A stretch of DNA of 36,442 bases, taken from the NCBI GenBank assembly GCA_036271555.1, contig DATBAK010000097.1, positions 1 through 36,442 on the forward strand, given 5' to 3'. The DNA is from Acidimicrobiia bacterium. GTDB taxonomy: Bacteria; Actinomycetota; Acidimicrobiia; IMCC26256; PALSA-610. The translations under genes and the position numbers were made by a program. Positions 1 to 10,526 of this stretch are shown here, in pieces (positions within the stretch are counted from its first letter, which is position 1; every line of letters begins with the position of its first letter). The notes under the pieces are model-generated. The model saw only the letters and a program-made list of their open reading frames with translations. It had not been told where the DNA came from and searched no databases.

Positions 1-93
1 GGATTCGAAGTCCTCGTGAGCTTCCTGCAGGCCTTCATCTTCACGATCCTGACGGCCGTCTACATCGGCGGCACGATGCATCCCGAGCACTAG
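1..93 (+). CDS. atpB: ATP synthase Fo subunit a, C-terminal fragment
   Basis: The first 30 codons of the window stay open from base 1 to a TAG at 91-93 and encode the last membrane helix of subunit a, including the segment [14 protein letters not shown]. Subunit a forms the proton half-channels beside the c-ring; this helix normally carries a conserved Gln, seen here in LQAF. The start lies outside the window. The gene stops 9 nt before atpE, whose ribosome binding site (GGGAGG) directly follows the stop codon, so the two belong to one operon. Identification rests on the short but characteristic tail and on gene order. Confidence 0.9.
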   Translation, partial: GFEVLVSFLQAFIFTILTAVYIGGTMHPEH

Positions 94-357
<264 letters not shown>

Positions 358-388
358 GCCCCGATCAACCGGTATCAGGAGCTCAACC

Positions 389-1045
389 ATGCGTGTCCGG
401 AGACTGATCGCCGCGGCGTGCCTCACGTTCGCGACCGTTGGTGTCATGGCGGGAACGGCGCACGCGGCCACGTCGCCGTACGCGAACAAGTTCGACAAGG
501 AGTGCGCCGAGAAGCTGCACAACGGCCTCGACGTCGACGACTGCCAGCAGGCCGACAGCCCACTGAAGCCGGAGAACTCGGAGCTCGTCTGGGGCTCGAT
601 CTCGTTCCTCCTGCTGCTCGGCATCTTCTGGAAGTTCGGCTACCCGGCGGTGACGAAGTCGATGAAGGCCCGCGAGGACCGCATCCGCGGCGACCTCGAG
701 CAGGCCGAGGGTGCAAAGGGCGAGGCCGAGGGTGTGCTCGCGGAGTACCGCGCGCAGCTCGCGGACGCGCGTGCGGAGGCGGGACGCATCATCGACGAGG
801 CCCGGCAGTCGGCCGACGGTGTGCGGCGCGACCTGATCGCGCGCGCCGAGGCCGACGCGGCCGAGGTCCGCGCTCGCGCGCAGGAGGACGCGCGCGTCGC
901 CGGTGATCGCGCGATGGCCGACCTGCGCGGTCGGGTCTCCGACCTGTCGATCGAGCTCGCGGAGAAGATCGTCGAGCGCAGCCTCGACCGTGACACGCAG
1001 CTCGCGCTGATCAACAACTACATCGACTCGGTGGGGAGCAACTGA
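389..1045 (+). CDS. atpF: ATP synthase Fo subunit b with predicted N-terminal signal peptide
   Basis: A 218-residue peripheral-stalk subunit. The ATG at 389 is preceded by AGGAG. Residues 1-26 look like a cleavable Sec signal: basic start (MRVRRL), hydrophobic core, then GTAHA with an AxA-like cleavage site. A roughly 40-residue outside segment follows, with Cys39 and Cys52. A single membrane helix lies at about 66-86. The rest is a long charged Ala/Arg/Glu-rich coiled coil typical of b, ending in a delta-binding region ([19 protein letters not shown]). Classical b subunits begin directly with the membrane helix, so the signal peptide and outside segment are unusual. An upstream in-frame ATG at 224 lies inside atpE and is rejected. 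The gene stops 2 nt before atpH. Confidence 0.93.
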   Translation: MRVRRLIAAACLTFATVGVMAGTAHAATSPYANKFDKECAEKLHNGLDVDDCQQADSPLKPENSELVWGSISFLLLLGIFWKFGYPAVTKSMKAREDRIRGDLEQAEGAKGEAEGVLAEYRAQLADARAEAGRIIDEARQSADGVRRDLIARAEADAAEVRARAQEDARVAGDRAMADLRGRVSDLSIELAEKIVERSLDRDTQLALINNYIDSVGSN

Positions 1046-1047
1046 CG

Positions 1048-1578
1048 ATGGCGTCGGCGGACCGCATCGAGGCGTACGCCCGGGCGATCTTCGGGATCGT
1101 CGAGGCGGAGGGCCACCTCAGCGACACCGAGGAGGAGCTGTTCCGTTTCGCGCGCGCGTTCGAGAGCAACGACGAGCTGCGCGCGAGGCTGTCCGACCGC
1201 TCGATCGCGGTCGCGGTCCGGCAGAGCGTGATCGAGGACCTGCTCGCGCACCGCGCGCTGGAGAGCACCGCGGCGGTCGTGTCGTTCCTCGTCTCGATCG
1301 GTCGGGTCTCGGAGCTACCGGCGATCGTCGACCGGTTCATCGAGATCGCCGCCGGTCACCGGGCGCACGAGGTCGCCGAGGTGCGCAGCGCGGTGGCGCT
1401 CGACGCGAAGCAGCAGGAGCGGTTGGCCGCCGCGTTGTCGGCGGCGACCGGCAAGCAGGTCGAGGTCAAGGTCATCGTCGACGAGGACGTGCTCGGTGGG
1501 ATCGTCGCCCGTATCGGCGACACCGTCATCGACGGCACCGTCCGCCGCCGGCTGGCCCAGCTGAAGGAACACATCTGA
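1048..1578 (+). CDS. atpH: ATP synthase F1 subunit delta
   Basis: A 176-residue delta (OSCP-type) subunit that joins the peripheral stalk to the top of the alpha3beta3 head. The N-terminal two-thirds is a helical bundle starting [14 protein letters not shown]. The C-terminal part has the family pattern [20 protein letters not shown] followed by a short tail ending [11 protein letters not shown]. Length is normal for bacterial delta and there is no b-delta fusion of the mycobacterial kind. The stop TGA overlaps the ATG of atpA by one base, which implies translational coupling. Confidence 0.93.
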   Translation: MASADRIEAYARAIFGIVEAEGHLSDTEEELFRFARAFESNDELRARLSDRSIAVAVRQSVIEDLLAHRALESTAAVVSFLVSIGRVSELPAIVDRFIEIAAGHRAHEVAEVRSAVALDAKQQERLAAALSAATGKQVEVKVIVDEDVLGGIVARIGDTVIDGTVRRRLAQLKEHI

Positions 1579-3116
1579 TGACGGACTTCACGCTCAATTC
1601 CGACGACATCGCCGAGGCGCTGCGCAAGCACGTCGAGGACTTCAAGCCCAACGTCGAGCAGGAGCGCGTCGGACGGGTGCTCGAGGTCGCCGACGGCGTC
1701 GCGCGGGTGCAGGGTCTGCCCGGCGCGGCCGTCAACGAGCTGCTCGAGTTCGAGGGCGGCGTGCTCGGACTCGCTCTCAACCTCGACGAGGACTCGATCG
1801 GCGCGGTGGTGCTCGGCACGGTCGACGAGATCGAAGAGGGCCAGTCGGTCAAGGCGACCGGGCGCATCCTCTCGGTGCCCGTCGGCGAGGGCATGGTCGG
1901 CCGCGTCGTGAACGCGCTCGGTCTTCCCATCGACGGCAAGGGCCCCATCGCGTCGACGGAGCTGCGCCGCCTCGAGGTGCAGGCGCCCGGCATCGTCGGC
2001 CGCCAACCCGTCGGCGAGCCGCTGCAGACCGGGATCAAGGCCATCGACGCGATGACGCCCGTCGGGCGCGGCCAGCGCGAGCTCATCATCGGCGACCGCA
2101 AGACCGGCAAGACCACGGTCGCGATCGACACGATCCTGAACCAGAAGGGTCAGGGCGTGAAGTGCATCTACGTCGCGATCGGGCAGAAGGGCTCGACGGT
2201 CGCGCAGACCGTCGCGACCCTCGCCGCCGCGGGCGCGATGGAGTACACGGTCGTCGTGAACGCGCCGGCCGCCGACGAGGCGGTGTTCAAGTACCTCGCG
2301 CCGTACTCGGGCTGCGCGATCGGTCAGCACTGGATGGAGCACGGCCAGCACGCGCTCGTCGTGTACGACGACCTGTCGAAGCAGGCCGAGGCGTACCGCC
2401 AGATCTCGCTGCTGCTGCGCCGCCCGCCGGGCCGCGAGGCCTACCCCGGCGACGTCTTCTATCTCCACAGCCGTCTCCTCGAGCGCGCCGCGAAGCTCTC
2501 CGACGCCCTCGGCGCCGGTTCGCTCACCGCACTGCCCGTGATCGAGACGAAGGCCGGTGACGTGTCGGCGTACATCCCGACGAACGTCATCTCGATCACC
2601 GACGGCCAGATCTACCTCGTCGACGACCTGTTCAAGTCGGGCGTGCGCCCCGCGATCGACGTCGGCATCTCGGTGTCGCGCGTCGGCAGCGCCGCGCAGA
2701 TCAAGGCCATGAAGTCGGTCGCGGGCACGCTGAAGCTCGACCTCGCGCAGTTCCGCGAGCTCGAGGCGTTCGCGACGTTCGGCTCCGAGCTCGACGCGGT
2801 GTCGAAGGCGCAGCTCGAGCGCGGGTACCGGCTCGTGGAGCTGCTGAAGCAGCCGCTGAACTCGCCGATGCCGGTGGAGGAGCAGGTCGTGTCGATCTAC
2901 GCGGGCACGAACGGCTACCTCGACGACATCCCGGTCGGCGACGTGAAGCGCTTCGAGTCGGAGATGCTCGATTACTTCCGCGGTCCGCACGCCAACCTGC
3001 TCGCGACGATCCGCACGAGCGGCGCGGTGCCCGAAGGCAGCGCGCTCGCGGACGCGGTCACCGACTTCAAGGCCCGCTTCGTTGCCAGCGACGCCACCAC
3101 GGCCGGCGCCGCTTGA
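1578..3116 (+). CDS. atpA: ATP synthase F1 subunit alpha
   Basis: A 512-residue non-catalytic nucleotide-binding subunit of F1. It has the N-terminal beta barrel, a P-loop GDRKTGKT at residues 172-179, and the arginine finger Arg368 in [10 protein letters not shown], which reaches into the catalytic site of beta. The helical C-terminal domain ends in a tail rich in Ala and Thr. Its start codon overlaps the atpH stop. It is the last gene before an unusual 220-nt spacer inside the otherwise compact operon, so coupling to atpG must differ from the other junctions. Confidence 0.97.
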   Translation: MTDFTLNSDDIAEALRKHVEDFKPNVEQERVGRVLEVADGVARVQGLPGAAVNELLEFEGGVLGLALNLDEDSIGAVVLGTVDEIEEGQSVKATGRILSVPVGEGMVGRVVNALGLPIDGKGPIASTELRRLEVQAPGIVGRQPVGEPLQTGIKAIDAMTPVGRGQRELIIGDRKTGKTTVAIDTILNQKGQGVKCIYVAIGQKGSTVAQTVATLAAAGAMEYTVVVNAPAADEAVFKYLAPYSGCAIGQHWMEHGQHALVVYDDLSKQAEAYRQISLLLRRPPGREAYPGDVFYLHSRLLERAAKLSDALGAGSLTALPVIETKAGDVSAYIPTNVISITDGQIYLVDDLFKSGVRPAIDVGISVSRVGSAAQIKAMKSVAGTLKLDLAQFRELEAFATFGSELDAVSKAQLERGYRLVELLKQPLNSPMPVEEQVVSIYAGTNGYLDDIPVGDVKRFESEMLDYFRGPHANLLATIRTSGAVPEGSALADAVTDFKARFVASDATTAGAA

Positions 3117-3336
3117 TGCTCATGGTCGCTCTCGCTGCTCGGCGGGATACCCGCATCGCGGTCGCTCGTGGCTCCGGCGAGCTCGCTTCGCTTCCGCTGC
3201 GCTCGCCCGGTGTGGACACGCGCGGCGAAGGCGCCGAGCGGAGCGAGGCGTCGAGCTCGCGAGCGAGCGACCGAGTCCGCGACCCGAAGGGGAGCGGGCG
3301 ACGTCGCGAGCGAATGAGCAGAGTGAGCGCATAGGC
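3117..3336. repeat. GC-rich repeat-like spacer within the atp operon
   Basis: This 220-nt stretch separates atpA from atpG, while every other junction of the operon is 9 nt or less (apart from 31 nt before atpF) or overlaps. It is built of direct and inverted variants of TCGCTCGC/GCGAGCGA. It begins with CATGGTCGCTCTCGCTGCTC, resembling the start of the family A elements at 11786 and 21078, and ends with GAGCGAATGAGCAGAGTGAG, which resembles an inverted copy. A 73-codon frame (3113-3334) spans it, but its Arg/Ser-rich product looks like read-through of repeats, so it is not called a gene. Confidence 0.6.
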
Positions 3337-5720
<2,384 letters not shown>

Positions 5721-5724
5721 CGGC

Positions 5725-6114
5725 ATGACTCTCACCGTCGAGGTCGTCTCGCCGGAGGCGATCCTGTTCACCGGCGACGCCGACATGGTCGTCGCGCGCA
5801 CGCTGGGCGGTGGCGACATCGCGTTCTTGACCGGCCACGTCTCGTTCCTCGGCGCGCTCGACGACTGGCCGCTGCGCGTGATCCAGGAGCACGGTCAGGT
5901 GACGTTCGCGGTGCACGGCGGCTTCGTGGAGGTCTCCGACGATCGGGTGACCGTGCTGTCCGACGTCGCCGAGCCGTCGACCGGGATCGACGCGGCGCGT
6001 GCACAGGCCGCGTTGGAGACCGCCGAGGCCGCGCTGCGCACGGATCCCGACGACGAAGCCGCCGCCGCCGCCGTCACCCGCGCCCAGATCCGCCTCGAGG
6101 TCGCCCGCTCCTAG
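5725..6114 (+). CDS. atpC: ATP synthase F1 subunit epsilon
   Basis: A 129-residue epsilon subunit, the regulatory foot of the rotor. The N-terminal beta sandwich includes the family pattern LTVEVVSPEAILFTGDADMV and GHVSFLGAL. The C-terminal Ala/Arg-rich helical hairpin (about 88-129) is the part that can extend and inhibit ATP hydrolysis. It starts 4 nt after atpD and ends the operon. It converges with glpX only 15 nt away, and no obvious intrinsic terminator lies between the two. Confidence 0.93.
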   Translation: MTLTVEVVSPEAILFTGDADMVVARTLGGGDIAFLTGHVSFLGALDDWPLRVIQEHGQVTFAVHGGFVEVSDDRVTVLSDVAEPSTGIDAARAQAALETAEAALRTDPDDEAAAAAVTRAQIRLEVARS

Positions 6115-6129
6115 TCCGTCGGTCGAGAG

Positions 6130-7125
6130 TTACTCGTCGAAGCGGATGGCGGAGTAGCGCATGAGCTTGGGCCAGCGGTGCGTGGCTTCGATCTTGCGGA
6201 TCGTGCCGGTCTTGCCCCGCATGACGAGCGACTCGGTGCTGGCACCGTCGCCGAAGTAGCGGACGCCCCGCAGCAGATCGCCGTCGGTGACGCCGGTCGC
6301 CGCGAAGAACACGTCGTCGCCGCGCACCAGGTCGTCGGTGAACAGCACGCGGTCGAGGTCGTAGCCCATGTCGAGCGCGGCGCGGCGCTCGTCGTCGTTG
6401 CGGGGCCACAGGCGACCCTGGATCGATCCACCGAGGCACTTGATGCCGGCCGCCGCGATCACGCCCTCGGGCGTGCCGCCGACACCGAACAGCACGTCGA
6501 TGCCGGAGTTGCGCCAGACGACCGAGAGCGCGCCGGCGACGTCGCCGTCCTGGATGAGCTTGATGCGCGCACCCGCCTCGCGGCACTCGCGGATGATGTC
6601 GGTGTGACGGTCGCGATCGAGCACGACCGCGGTGACGTCGGAAACCCGCTCGCCCAGCGCCTTGGCGACCGCTTCGAGGTTCGCCTTCACCGGGGCGTTG
6701 ATGTCGATCGCGTCGGCGGCTGCGGGACCCGCGGCGATCTTCTCCATGTAGACGCACGGACCGGGATTGAACATCGTGCCCCGCTCCGCCACCGCGATCA
6801 CCGAGATCGCGTTGTTGCGGCCCATCGCGGTGAGCGTCGTGCCCTCGAGCGGGTCGACCGCGATGTCGACCTTGGGCGGGGAGCCGTCACCGATCTGCTC
6901 GCCGTTGAAGAGCATGGGCGCTTCGTCCTTCTCGCCCTCGCCGATGACGACGACGCCGTCCATCGACACGCTGTTGAGCACGAGGCGCATGGCGTCGACC
7001 GCCGCGCCGTCGGCCGCGTTCTTGTCGCCCCGTCCCATCCACCGGCCGGCGGCCAGCGCGGCGGCCTCGGTGACCCGGACGAGCTCCATCGCAAGGTTGC
7101 GATCGGGCGGCTGCGGCGTCTCCAC
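6130..7125 (-). CDS. glpX: Class II fructose-1,6-bisphosphatase (GlpX type)
   Basis: A 331-residue metal-dependent phosphatase that converts fructose 1,6-bisphosphate to fructose 6-phosphate in gluconeogenesis. Diagnostic segments are [28 protein letters not shown] and the phosphate/metal-binding DPLEGTT. A later [10 protein letters not shown] motif is also typical. The GTG at 7125 is preferred because AAGGAG (7135-7140) sits 9 nt upstream. A later ATG at 7089 would also keep the whole fold. A TACGAT box at 7190-7195 on the minus strand may be its -10 element. Transcribed toward the ATP synthase operon. Confidence 0.93.
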   Translation of the reverse strand: METPQPPDRNLAMELVRVTEAAALAAGRWMGRGDKNAADGAAVDAMRLVLNSVSMDGVVVIGEGEKDEAPMLFNGEQIGDGSPPKVDIAVDPLEGTTLTAMGRNNAISVIAVAERGTMFNPGPCVYMEKIAAGPAAADAIDINAPVKANLEAVAKALGERVSDVTAVVLDRDRHTDIIRECREAGARIKLIQDGDVAGALSVVWRNSGIDVLFGVGGTPEGVIAAAGIKCLGGSIQGRLWPRNDDERRAALDMGYDLDRVLFTDDLVRGDDVFFAATGVTDGDLLRGVRYFGDGASTESLVMRGKTGTIRKIEATHRWPKLMRYSAIRFDE

Positions 7126-7189
7126 TTGCGGCGCTCCTTCGAGATGATCGACGGTGATCAGATGAACGGACGGTGAACCGACCGGGGGC

Positions 7190-7195
7190 ATCGTA
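7190..7195 (-). promoter_or_regulatory. Putative -10 box for glpX
   Basis: On the minus strand this reads TACGAT, matching the TANNNT pattern. A start near 7183 would give a leader of about 58 nt carrying the AAGGAG ribosome binding site. No convincing -35 element was seen. Prediction from pattern only. Confidence 0.3.
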
Positions 7196-7209
7196 GGCGG
7201 CGAAAGACC

Positions 7210-7215
7210 TATCGT
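7210..7215 (+). promoter_or_regulatory. Putative -10 box for the SDR gene
   Basis: TATCGT lies 31 nt before the ATG at 7247, leaving room for a short leader that contains the strong ribosome binding site GGGAGG. It faces away from the glpX promoter box 15 nt upstream, so the two genes appear to be divergently transcribed from one short region. Confidence 0.3.
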
Positions 7216-7246
7216 CTCCCGGCCCGAATCGGTACAGGGAGGACGA

Positions 7247-8050
7247 ATGCGGCTCGACGGCAAGGTGGCACTCGTGACCGGCGCGGCCTCGGGCATCGGG
7301 GCGGCCTGCGTGGCCCGGTTCGTGCGGGAGGGTGCTCGGGTCGTCGGCGTCGACCTGAACCCGCCGACGGCCGCGCTCGACGTGACCGACGACCGGGCCG
7401 TCGCGTTCGCGGCGTGTGACGTGCGCGACGAGCGCGCGGTACGCGACGTCGTCGGCGCGGTCGTGCAGGAGCACGGTCACCTCGACGCGGTCGTGAACGC
7501 GGCCGGCGTCGCCGGCGGCGGTCCCGCGCATTTCGTCGACGAGGCGGAGTGGCGACGCGTCATCGACATCAACCTCACCGGCACGTTCCTCGTCGCGAAG
7601 CACGCGATCGCGCAGATGCTCGAGCAGCCGCGCGACGCCGACAACGAGCGCGGGTCGATCGTGAACCTCGCGAGCGTCGAAGGGCTCGAAGGCACCGCGG
7701 GTGGGAGCGCGTACAACGCGTCGAAGGGTGGCGTCGTCCTGCTCACGAAGAACCTCGCGATCGACTACGGCGGCAAGGGCATCCGCGTGAACGCGATCTG
7801 TCCCGGCTTCATCGAGACGCCGATGCTCGACGGCGTGGTGAAGCAGGCGGGGATGGAGGACGTCGCGGGCGACATCGTGCGCGAGCACAAGCTCAAGCGT
7901 CTCGGCCGCCCCGAGGAGATCGCGTCGGTCGCCGCCTTCCTGATCTCGTCCGACGCCTCGTTCGTGAGTGGCATCGCGATGCCCGTCGACGGGGGCTACA
8001 CCGCGGGTCGGGACCACGGTGTGACCGCGCTGATGGGGCTGCAAGACTGA
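7247..8050 (+). CDS. Short-chain dehydrogenase/reductase (classical SDR)
   Basis: A 267-residue NAD(P)-dependent oxidoreductase with the full classical SDR signature. TGAASGIG (11-18) binds the dinucleotide, NAAG is at 84-87, Ser143 precedes the catalytic Tyr156 and Lys160 (YNASK), and the PG loop reads CPGFIETPM. Asp36 at the end of the second strand (VGVDLN) favours NAD over NADP by family rule. The substrate cannot be told from sequence. The ATG is fixed by GGGAGG nearby. It lies 108 nt upstream of a B12-dependent acyl-CoA mutase, so a role on hydroxyacyl or alcohol intermediates is possible but unproven. Confidence 0.9.
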   Translation: MRLDGKVALVTGAASGIGAACVARFVREGARVVGVDLNPPTAALDVTDDRAVAFAACDVRDERAVRDVVGAVVQEHGHLDAVVNAAGVAGGGPAHFVDEAEWRRVIDINLTGTFLVAKHAIAQMLEQPRDADNERGSIVNLASVEGLEGTAGGSAYNASKGGVVLLTKNLAIDYGGKGIRVNAICPGFIETPMLDGVVKQAGMEDVAGDIVREHKLKRLGRPEEIASVAAFLISSDASFVSGIAMPVDGGYTAGRDHGVTALMGLQD

Positions 8051-8110
8051 TGACGTGAGCGAGCGAGTTCCTCCGAGGGCGCGCCGTGGCGTGTGCTCCT
8101 CCACGCGAGC

Positions 8111-8146
8111 GAGCGGGGCCCGAGCGGCCCCGCGTCGCAGGCGCCG
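8111..8146 (+). repeat. Family B hairpin element, copy 1
   Basis: A 36-nt GC-only element that matches 35291-35326 at 32 of 36 positions. Its centre is the inverted repeat GGGGCC-CGAGC-GGCCCC (8115-8131). It ends 12 nt before the mutase start codon. The same frame reads through it as ERGPSGPASQAP, so gene callers may wrongly extend the mutase upstream. The rest of the 8051-8158 gap is also rich in GAGCGAGCGA. Confidence 0.6.
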
Positions 8147-8158
8147 GGAGCCGAGACG

Positions 8159-9790
8159 ATGAGTGCACGCGACGAGTGGCGAGAGGCCTTCGCGGCCGCC
8201 CCCTCGCGCGCCGCCGACTTCACGAGCCTCTCGGGTGTCGAGGTCGACCCGGTCTACGGACCTGAAGAGGGTCCGTTCCCCGGCCAGTACCCGTACACGC
8301 GCGGGCCGTACGCGTCGATGTACCGCTCGAAGCTCTGGACGATGCGGATGTTCGCGGGCTTCGGCACCGCGCCCGACACGAACCAGCGCTTCCACGAGCT
8401 GCTCGACGCGGGCGGCGACGGGTTGTCGACCGCGTTCGACCTGCCGACGCTGATGGGTCGCGACTCCGACGACGAGCTCGCGCTCGGCGAGGTCGGCAGG
8501 TGCGGCGTCGCGATCGACACGCTCGCCGACGTCGAGGATCTGTACCGCGGCATCGACCTCGGCGTGGTCACGACGTCGATGACGATCAACGGTCCGGCCG
8601 CGATCGTGTTCGCGATGTTCGTCGCGAACGCGGAGCGCGGGGGCACGCCGCGCGCACAGATCGGCGGCACGCTCCAGAACGACATCTTGAAGGAGTACCA
8701 GGCGCAGAAGGAGTTCATCTTCCCGCCCCGCCCGTCGATGCGACTCGTCGCCGACACGATCCGCTTCTGCGCCGCGGAGATGCCGCGTTTCCACCCGATC
8801 TCGATCTCCGGCTACCACATCCGCGAAGCCGGGAGCACCGCGGCGCAGGAGCTTGCGTTCACGCTCGCGAACGGCTTCGCGTACGTCGAGCTCGGTCGCA
8901 ACGCCGGCCTCGACGTCGACGCGTTCGCGCCGCGCCTCTCGTTCTTCTTCAACGCGCACCTCGACTTCTTCGAGGAGATCGCGAAGTACCGCGCCGCGCG
9001 CCGCATCTGGGCCCGTTGGCTGCGCGACCGTTACGGCGCGACGACACCGCGCGCGCAACAGCTCCGCTTCCACACGCAGACCGCGGGCGTGTCGCTCACC
9101 GCGCAGCAGCCCGAGGTGAACATCGTGCGCACGGCGATCGAGGCGCTCGCCGGGGTGCTGGGCGGCACCCAGAGCCTGCACACCAACTCGATGGACGAGA
9201 CGCTTGCGCTGCCGACCGACCGCGCGGCGCGCATCGCGTTGCGTACGCAGCAGGTGATCGCGCACGAGACACGCGTCGCGAATGTCGCCGATCCGCTGGG
9301 TGGATCGTGGTACGTCGAGGCGTTCACCGACGAGATGGAACGGCAGGCCGAGGAAGTGTTCGCGCACCTCGACGACATGGGCAACGGCTCGCTGCTCGAG
9401 GGCTGCCTGCGCGCGGTCGAGGACGGCTGGTTCCAGGGCGAGATCGCCGACAGCGCGTACGAGCTCGAGCGGAAGCTCAACCGCGGCGACCACGTGGTCG
9501 TCGGCGTCACGGGCTTCCTCGAGGGCAACGACGAGCCGCCGCCGCCGACGCTACGAATCGGTCCCGAAGTCGAGCAGGAGCAGCTCGACCGGCTCGCGAA
9601 GGTGAAGGCCGACCGCGACGGCGCGCGCGTCGAGTCGGCGCTCGCGCGCGTACGCCACGACGCGTCGGAGCCGACGACGAACCTCATGCCCGCGCTGCTC
9701 GGCGCGGCCGACGCGTACGCGACGGTCGGCGAGATCTGCGACACGCTTGCGGGCGTCTTCGGCCGGCACGTCGAAGTCGCGCGGATCTGA
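8159..9790 (+). CDS. B12-dependent acyl-CoA mutase large subunit, isobutyryl-CoA mutase-like
   Basis: A 543-residue TIM-barrel subunit of the methylmalonyl-CoA mutase family, without a fused B12-binding domain. The acyl-CoA mutase pattern is clear: YPYTRGPY, KLWTMRMFAGFG, LQNDILKEY and SGYHIREAGS with the catalytic His220. The two residues that set substrate class differ from methylmalonyl-CoA mutase. The Tyr89 equivalent is Phe65 and the Arg207 equivalent is Gln183. From memory of the family, Phe/Gln is the isobutyryl-CoA mutase (IcmA) pair, and Gln removes the Arg that holds the substrate carboxylate. Isomerisation of isobutyryl-CoA and butyryl-CoA is therefore inferred. The small B12-binding partner is not in the window; a MeaB-like GTPase is at 21204. 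The start at 8159 is chosen over a GTG-type extension at 8093 that only reads through a repeat element. Confidence 0.88.
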   Translation: MSARDEWREAFAAAPSRAADFTSLSGVEVDPVYGPEEGPFPGQYPYTRGPYASMYRSKLWTMRMFAGFGTAPDTNQRFHELLDAGGDGLSTAFDLPTLMGRDSDDELALGEVGRCGVAIDTLADVEDLYRGIDLGVVTTSMTINGPAAIVFAMFVANAERGGTPRAQIGGTLQNDILKEYQAQKEFIFPPRPSMRLVADTIRFCAAEMPRFHPISISGYHIREAGSTAAQELAFTLANGFAYVELGRNAGLDVDAFAPRLSFFFNAHLDFFEEIAKYRAARRIWARWLRDRYGATTPRAQQLRFHTQTAGVSLTAQQPEVNIVRTAIEALAGVLGGTQSLHTNSMDETLALPTDRAARIALRTQQVIAHETRVANVADPLGGSWYVEAFTDEMERQAEEVFAHLDDMGNGSLLEGCLRAVEDGWFQGEIADSAYELERKLNRGDHVVVGVTGFLEGNDEPPPPTLRIGPEVEQEQLDRLAKVKADRDGARVESALARVRHDASEPTTNLMPALLGAADAYATVGEICDTLAGVFGRHVEVARI

Positions 9791-9797
9791 ACCACTG

Positions 9798-10424
9798 ATG
9801 CTCGACGCGCAGTTGCTCGACGTCGCGCGCGCCGCGAAGGGTTTCATGCCCGACGATGAGGGCGCCGCGTTGCACGACGCCGCGCTCGCCGCCGCGCGCC
9901 GCGTCGGCGCACCGCTGCTCGAGGTCGGCACGTACTGCGGCAAGTCGGCGGTGTATCTCGGCGCGGCCGCGCGTGAAGCGGGCACCGTGCTCTTCACCGT
10001 CGACCATCACCGCGGCTCGGAGGAGAACCAGGCGGGCTGGGAGCACCACGACCGCGAGGTCGTCGACTCGCGCACCGGCCGCATGGACACGTTGCCGTTC
10101 TTCCGGCGCACGATGGAAGCGGCCGGGCTCGAGCAGCACGTCGTCGGCGTGGTCGGTCATTCGGGGCCGATCGCGACGGTGTGGGCGACGCCGCTCGCGT
10201 TCGTGTTCGTCGACGGCGGCCACTCCGAGGCCATCGCGATGGCCGACTACGAGGGCTGGGCGCGACACCTGGGTGCCGGCGGGATCCTGGCCATCCACGA
10301 CGTGTTCGAACGGCCCGAAGACGGTGGTCGGGGGCCCTTCCAGGTGTGGCAGCGGGCGGTCGCCGACGGCCTGAAGCCCGTGGGCGTGACGGGGAGTCTG
10401 CGCACGCTCGAACGCACTGAGTAA
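9798..10424 (+). CDS. Class I SAM-dependent methyltransferase
   Basis: A 208-residue protein with a Rossmann methyltransferase fold of the Methyltransf_24 kind. LLEVGTYCGKSAVYLGAA is motif I (SAM binding), LFTVDHH is motif II with the acidic residue that contacts the ribose, and FVFVDGGHS and GGILAIHDVF are later strands. The DGGH motif is common in O-methyltransferase-like and sugar or small-molecule methyltransferases. The substrate is unknown. It starts 7 nt after the mutase stop codon, so co-transcription is likely. No functional link to the mutase is evident. Confidence 0.8.
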   Translation: MLDAQLLDVARAAKGFMPDDEGAALHDAALAAARRVGAPLLEVGTYCGKSAVYLGAAAREAGTVLFTVDHHRGSEENQAGWEHHDREVVDSRTGRMDTLPFFRRTMEAAGLEQHVVGVVGHSGPIATVWATPLAFVFVDGGHSEAIAMADYEGWARHLGAGGILAIHDVFERPEDGGRGPFQVWQRAVADGLKPVGVTGSLRTLERTE

Positions 10425-10526
10425 TCAACATCGTTCAAGTTCCCACGCTCCGTGGCCGAAGCTGTGTGTCGACCCGCGGTGCGTCCGTGCGTGTGGCGCG
10501 CCGCCGGTGAGCGGACGGGGGACATC

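Noticed and set aside
1356-2990. Long open frame antisense to atpH/atpA
   Set aside because: High-GC shadow frame rich in His, Arg, Asp and Leu with no family resemblance; similar frames lie opposite nearly every gene here.
3113-3334. 73-codon frame between atpA and atpG
   Set aside because: It overlaps the atpA stop, has no ribosome binding site, and its Arg/Ser/Glu-rich product is simply the translation of GAGCGAGCG-type repeats.
3082-3336. Upstream extension of atpG by 85 codons
   Set aside because: Would overlap the atpA 3-prime end and add repeat-encoded sequence; the conserved gamma N-terminus starts at 3337.
6115-6129. Intrinsic terminator between atpC and glpX
   Set aside because: The 15-nt gap has no hairpin or T-tract.
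8093-8158. 22-codon N-terminal extension of the acyl-CoA mutase
   Set aside because: Encoded by a family B element (ERGPSGP) and lacks a ribosome binding site; the ATG at 8159 begins the family-like sequence.
6887-9493. 868-codon minus-strand frame opposite the SDR and mutase genes
   Set aside because: Spans two clear plus-strand genes and part of glpX in the wrong frame; no recognisable domain.
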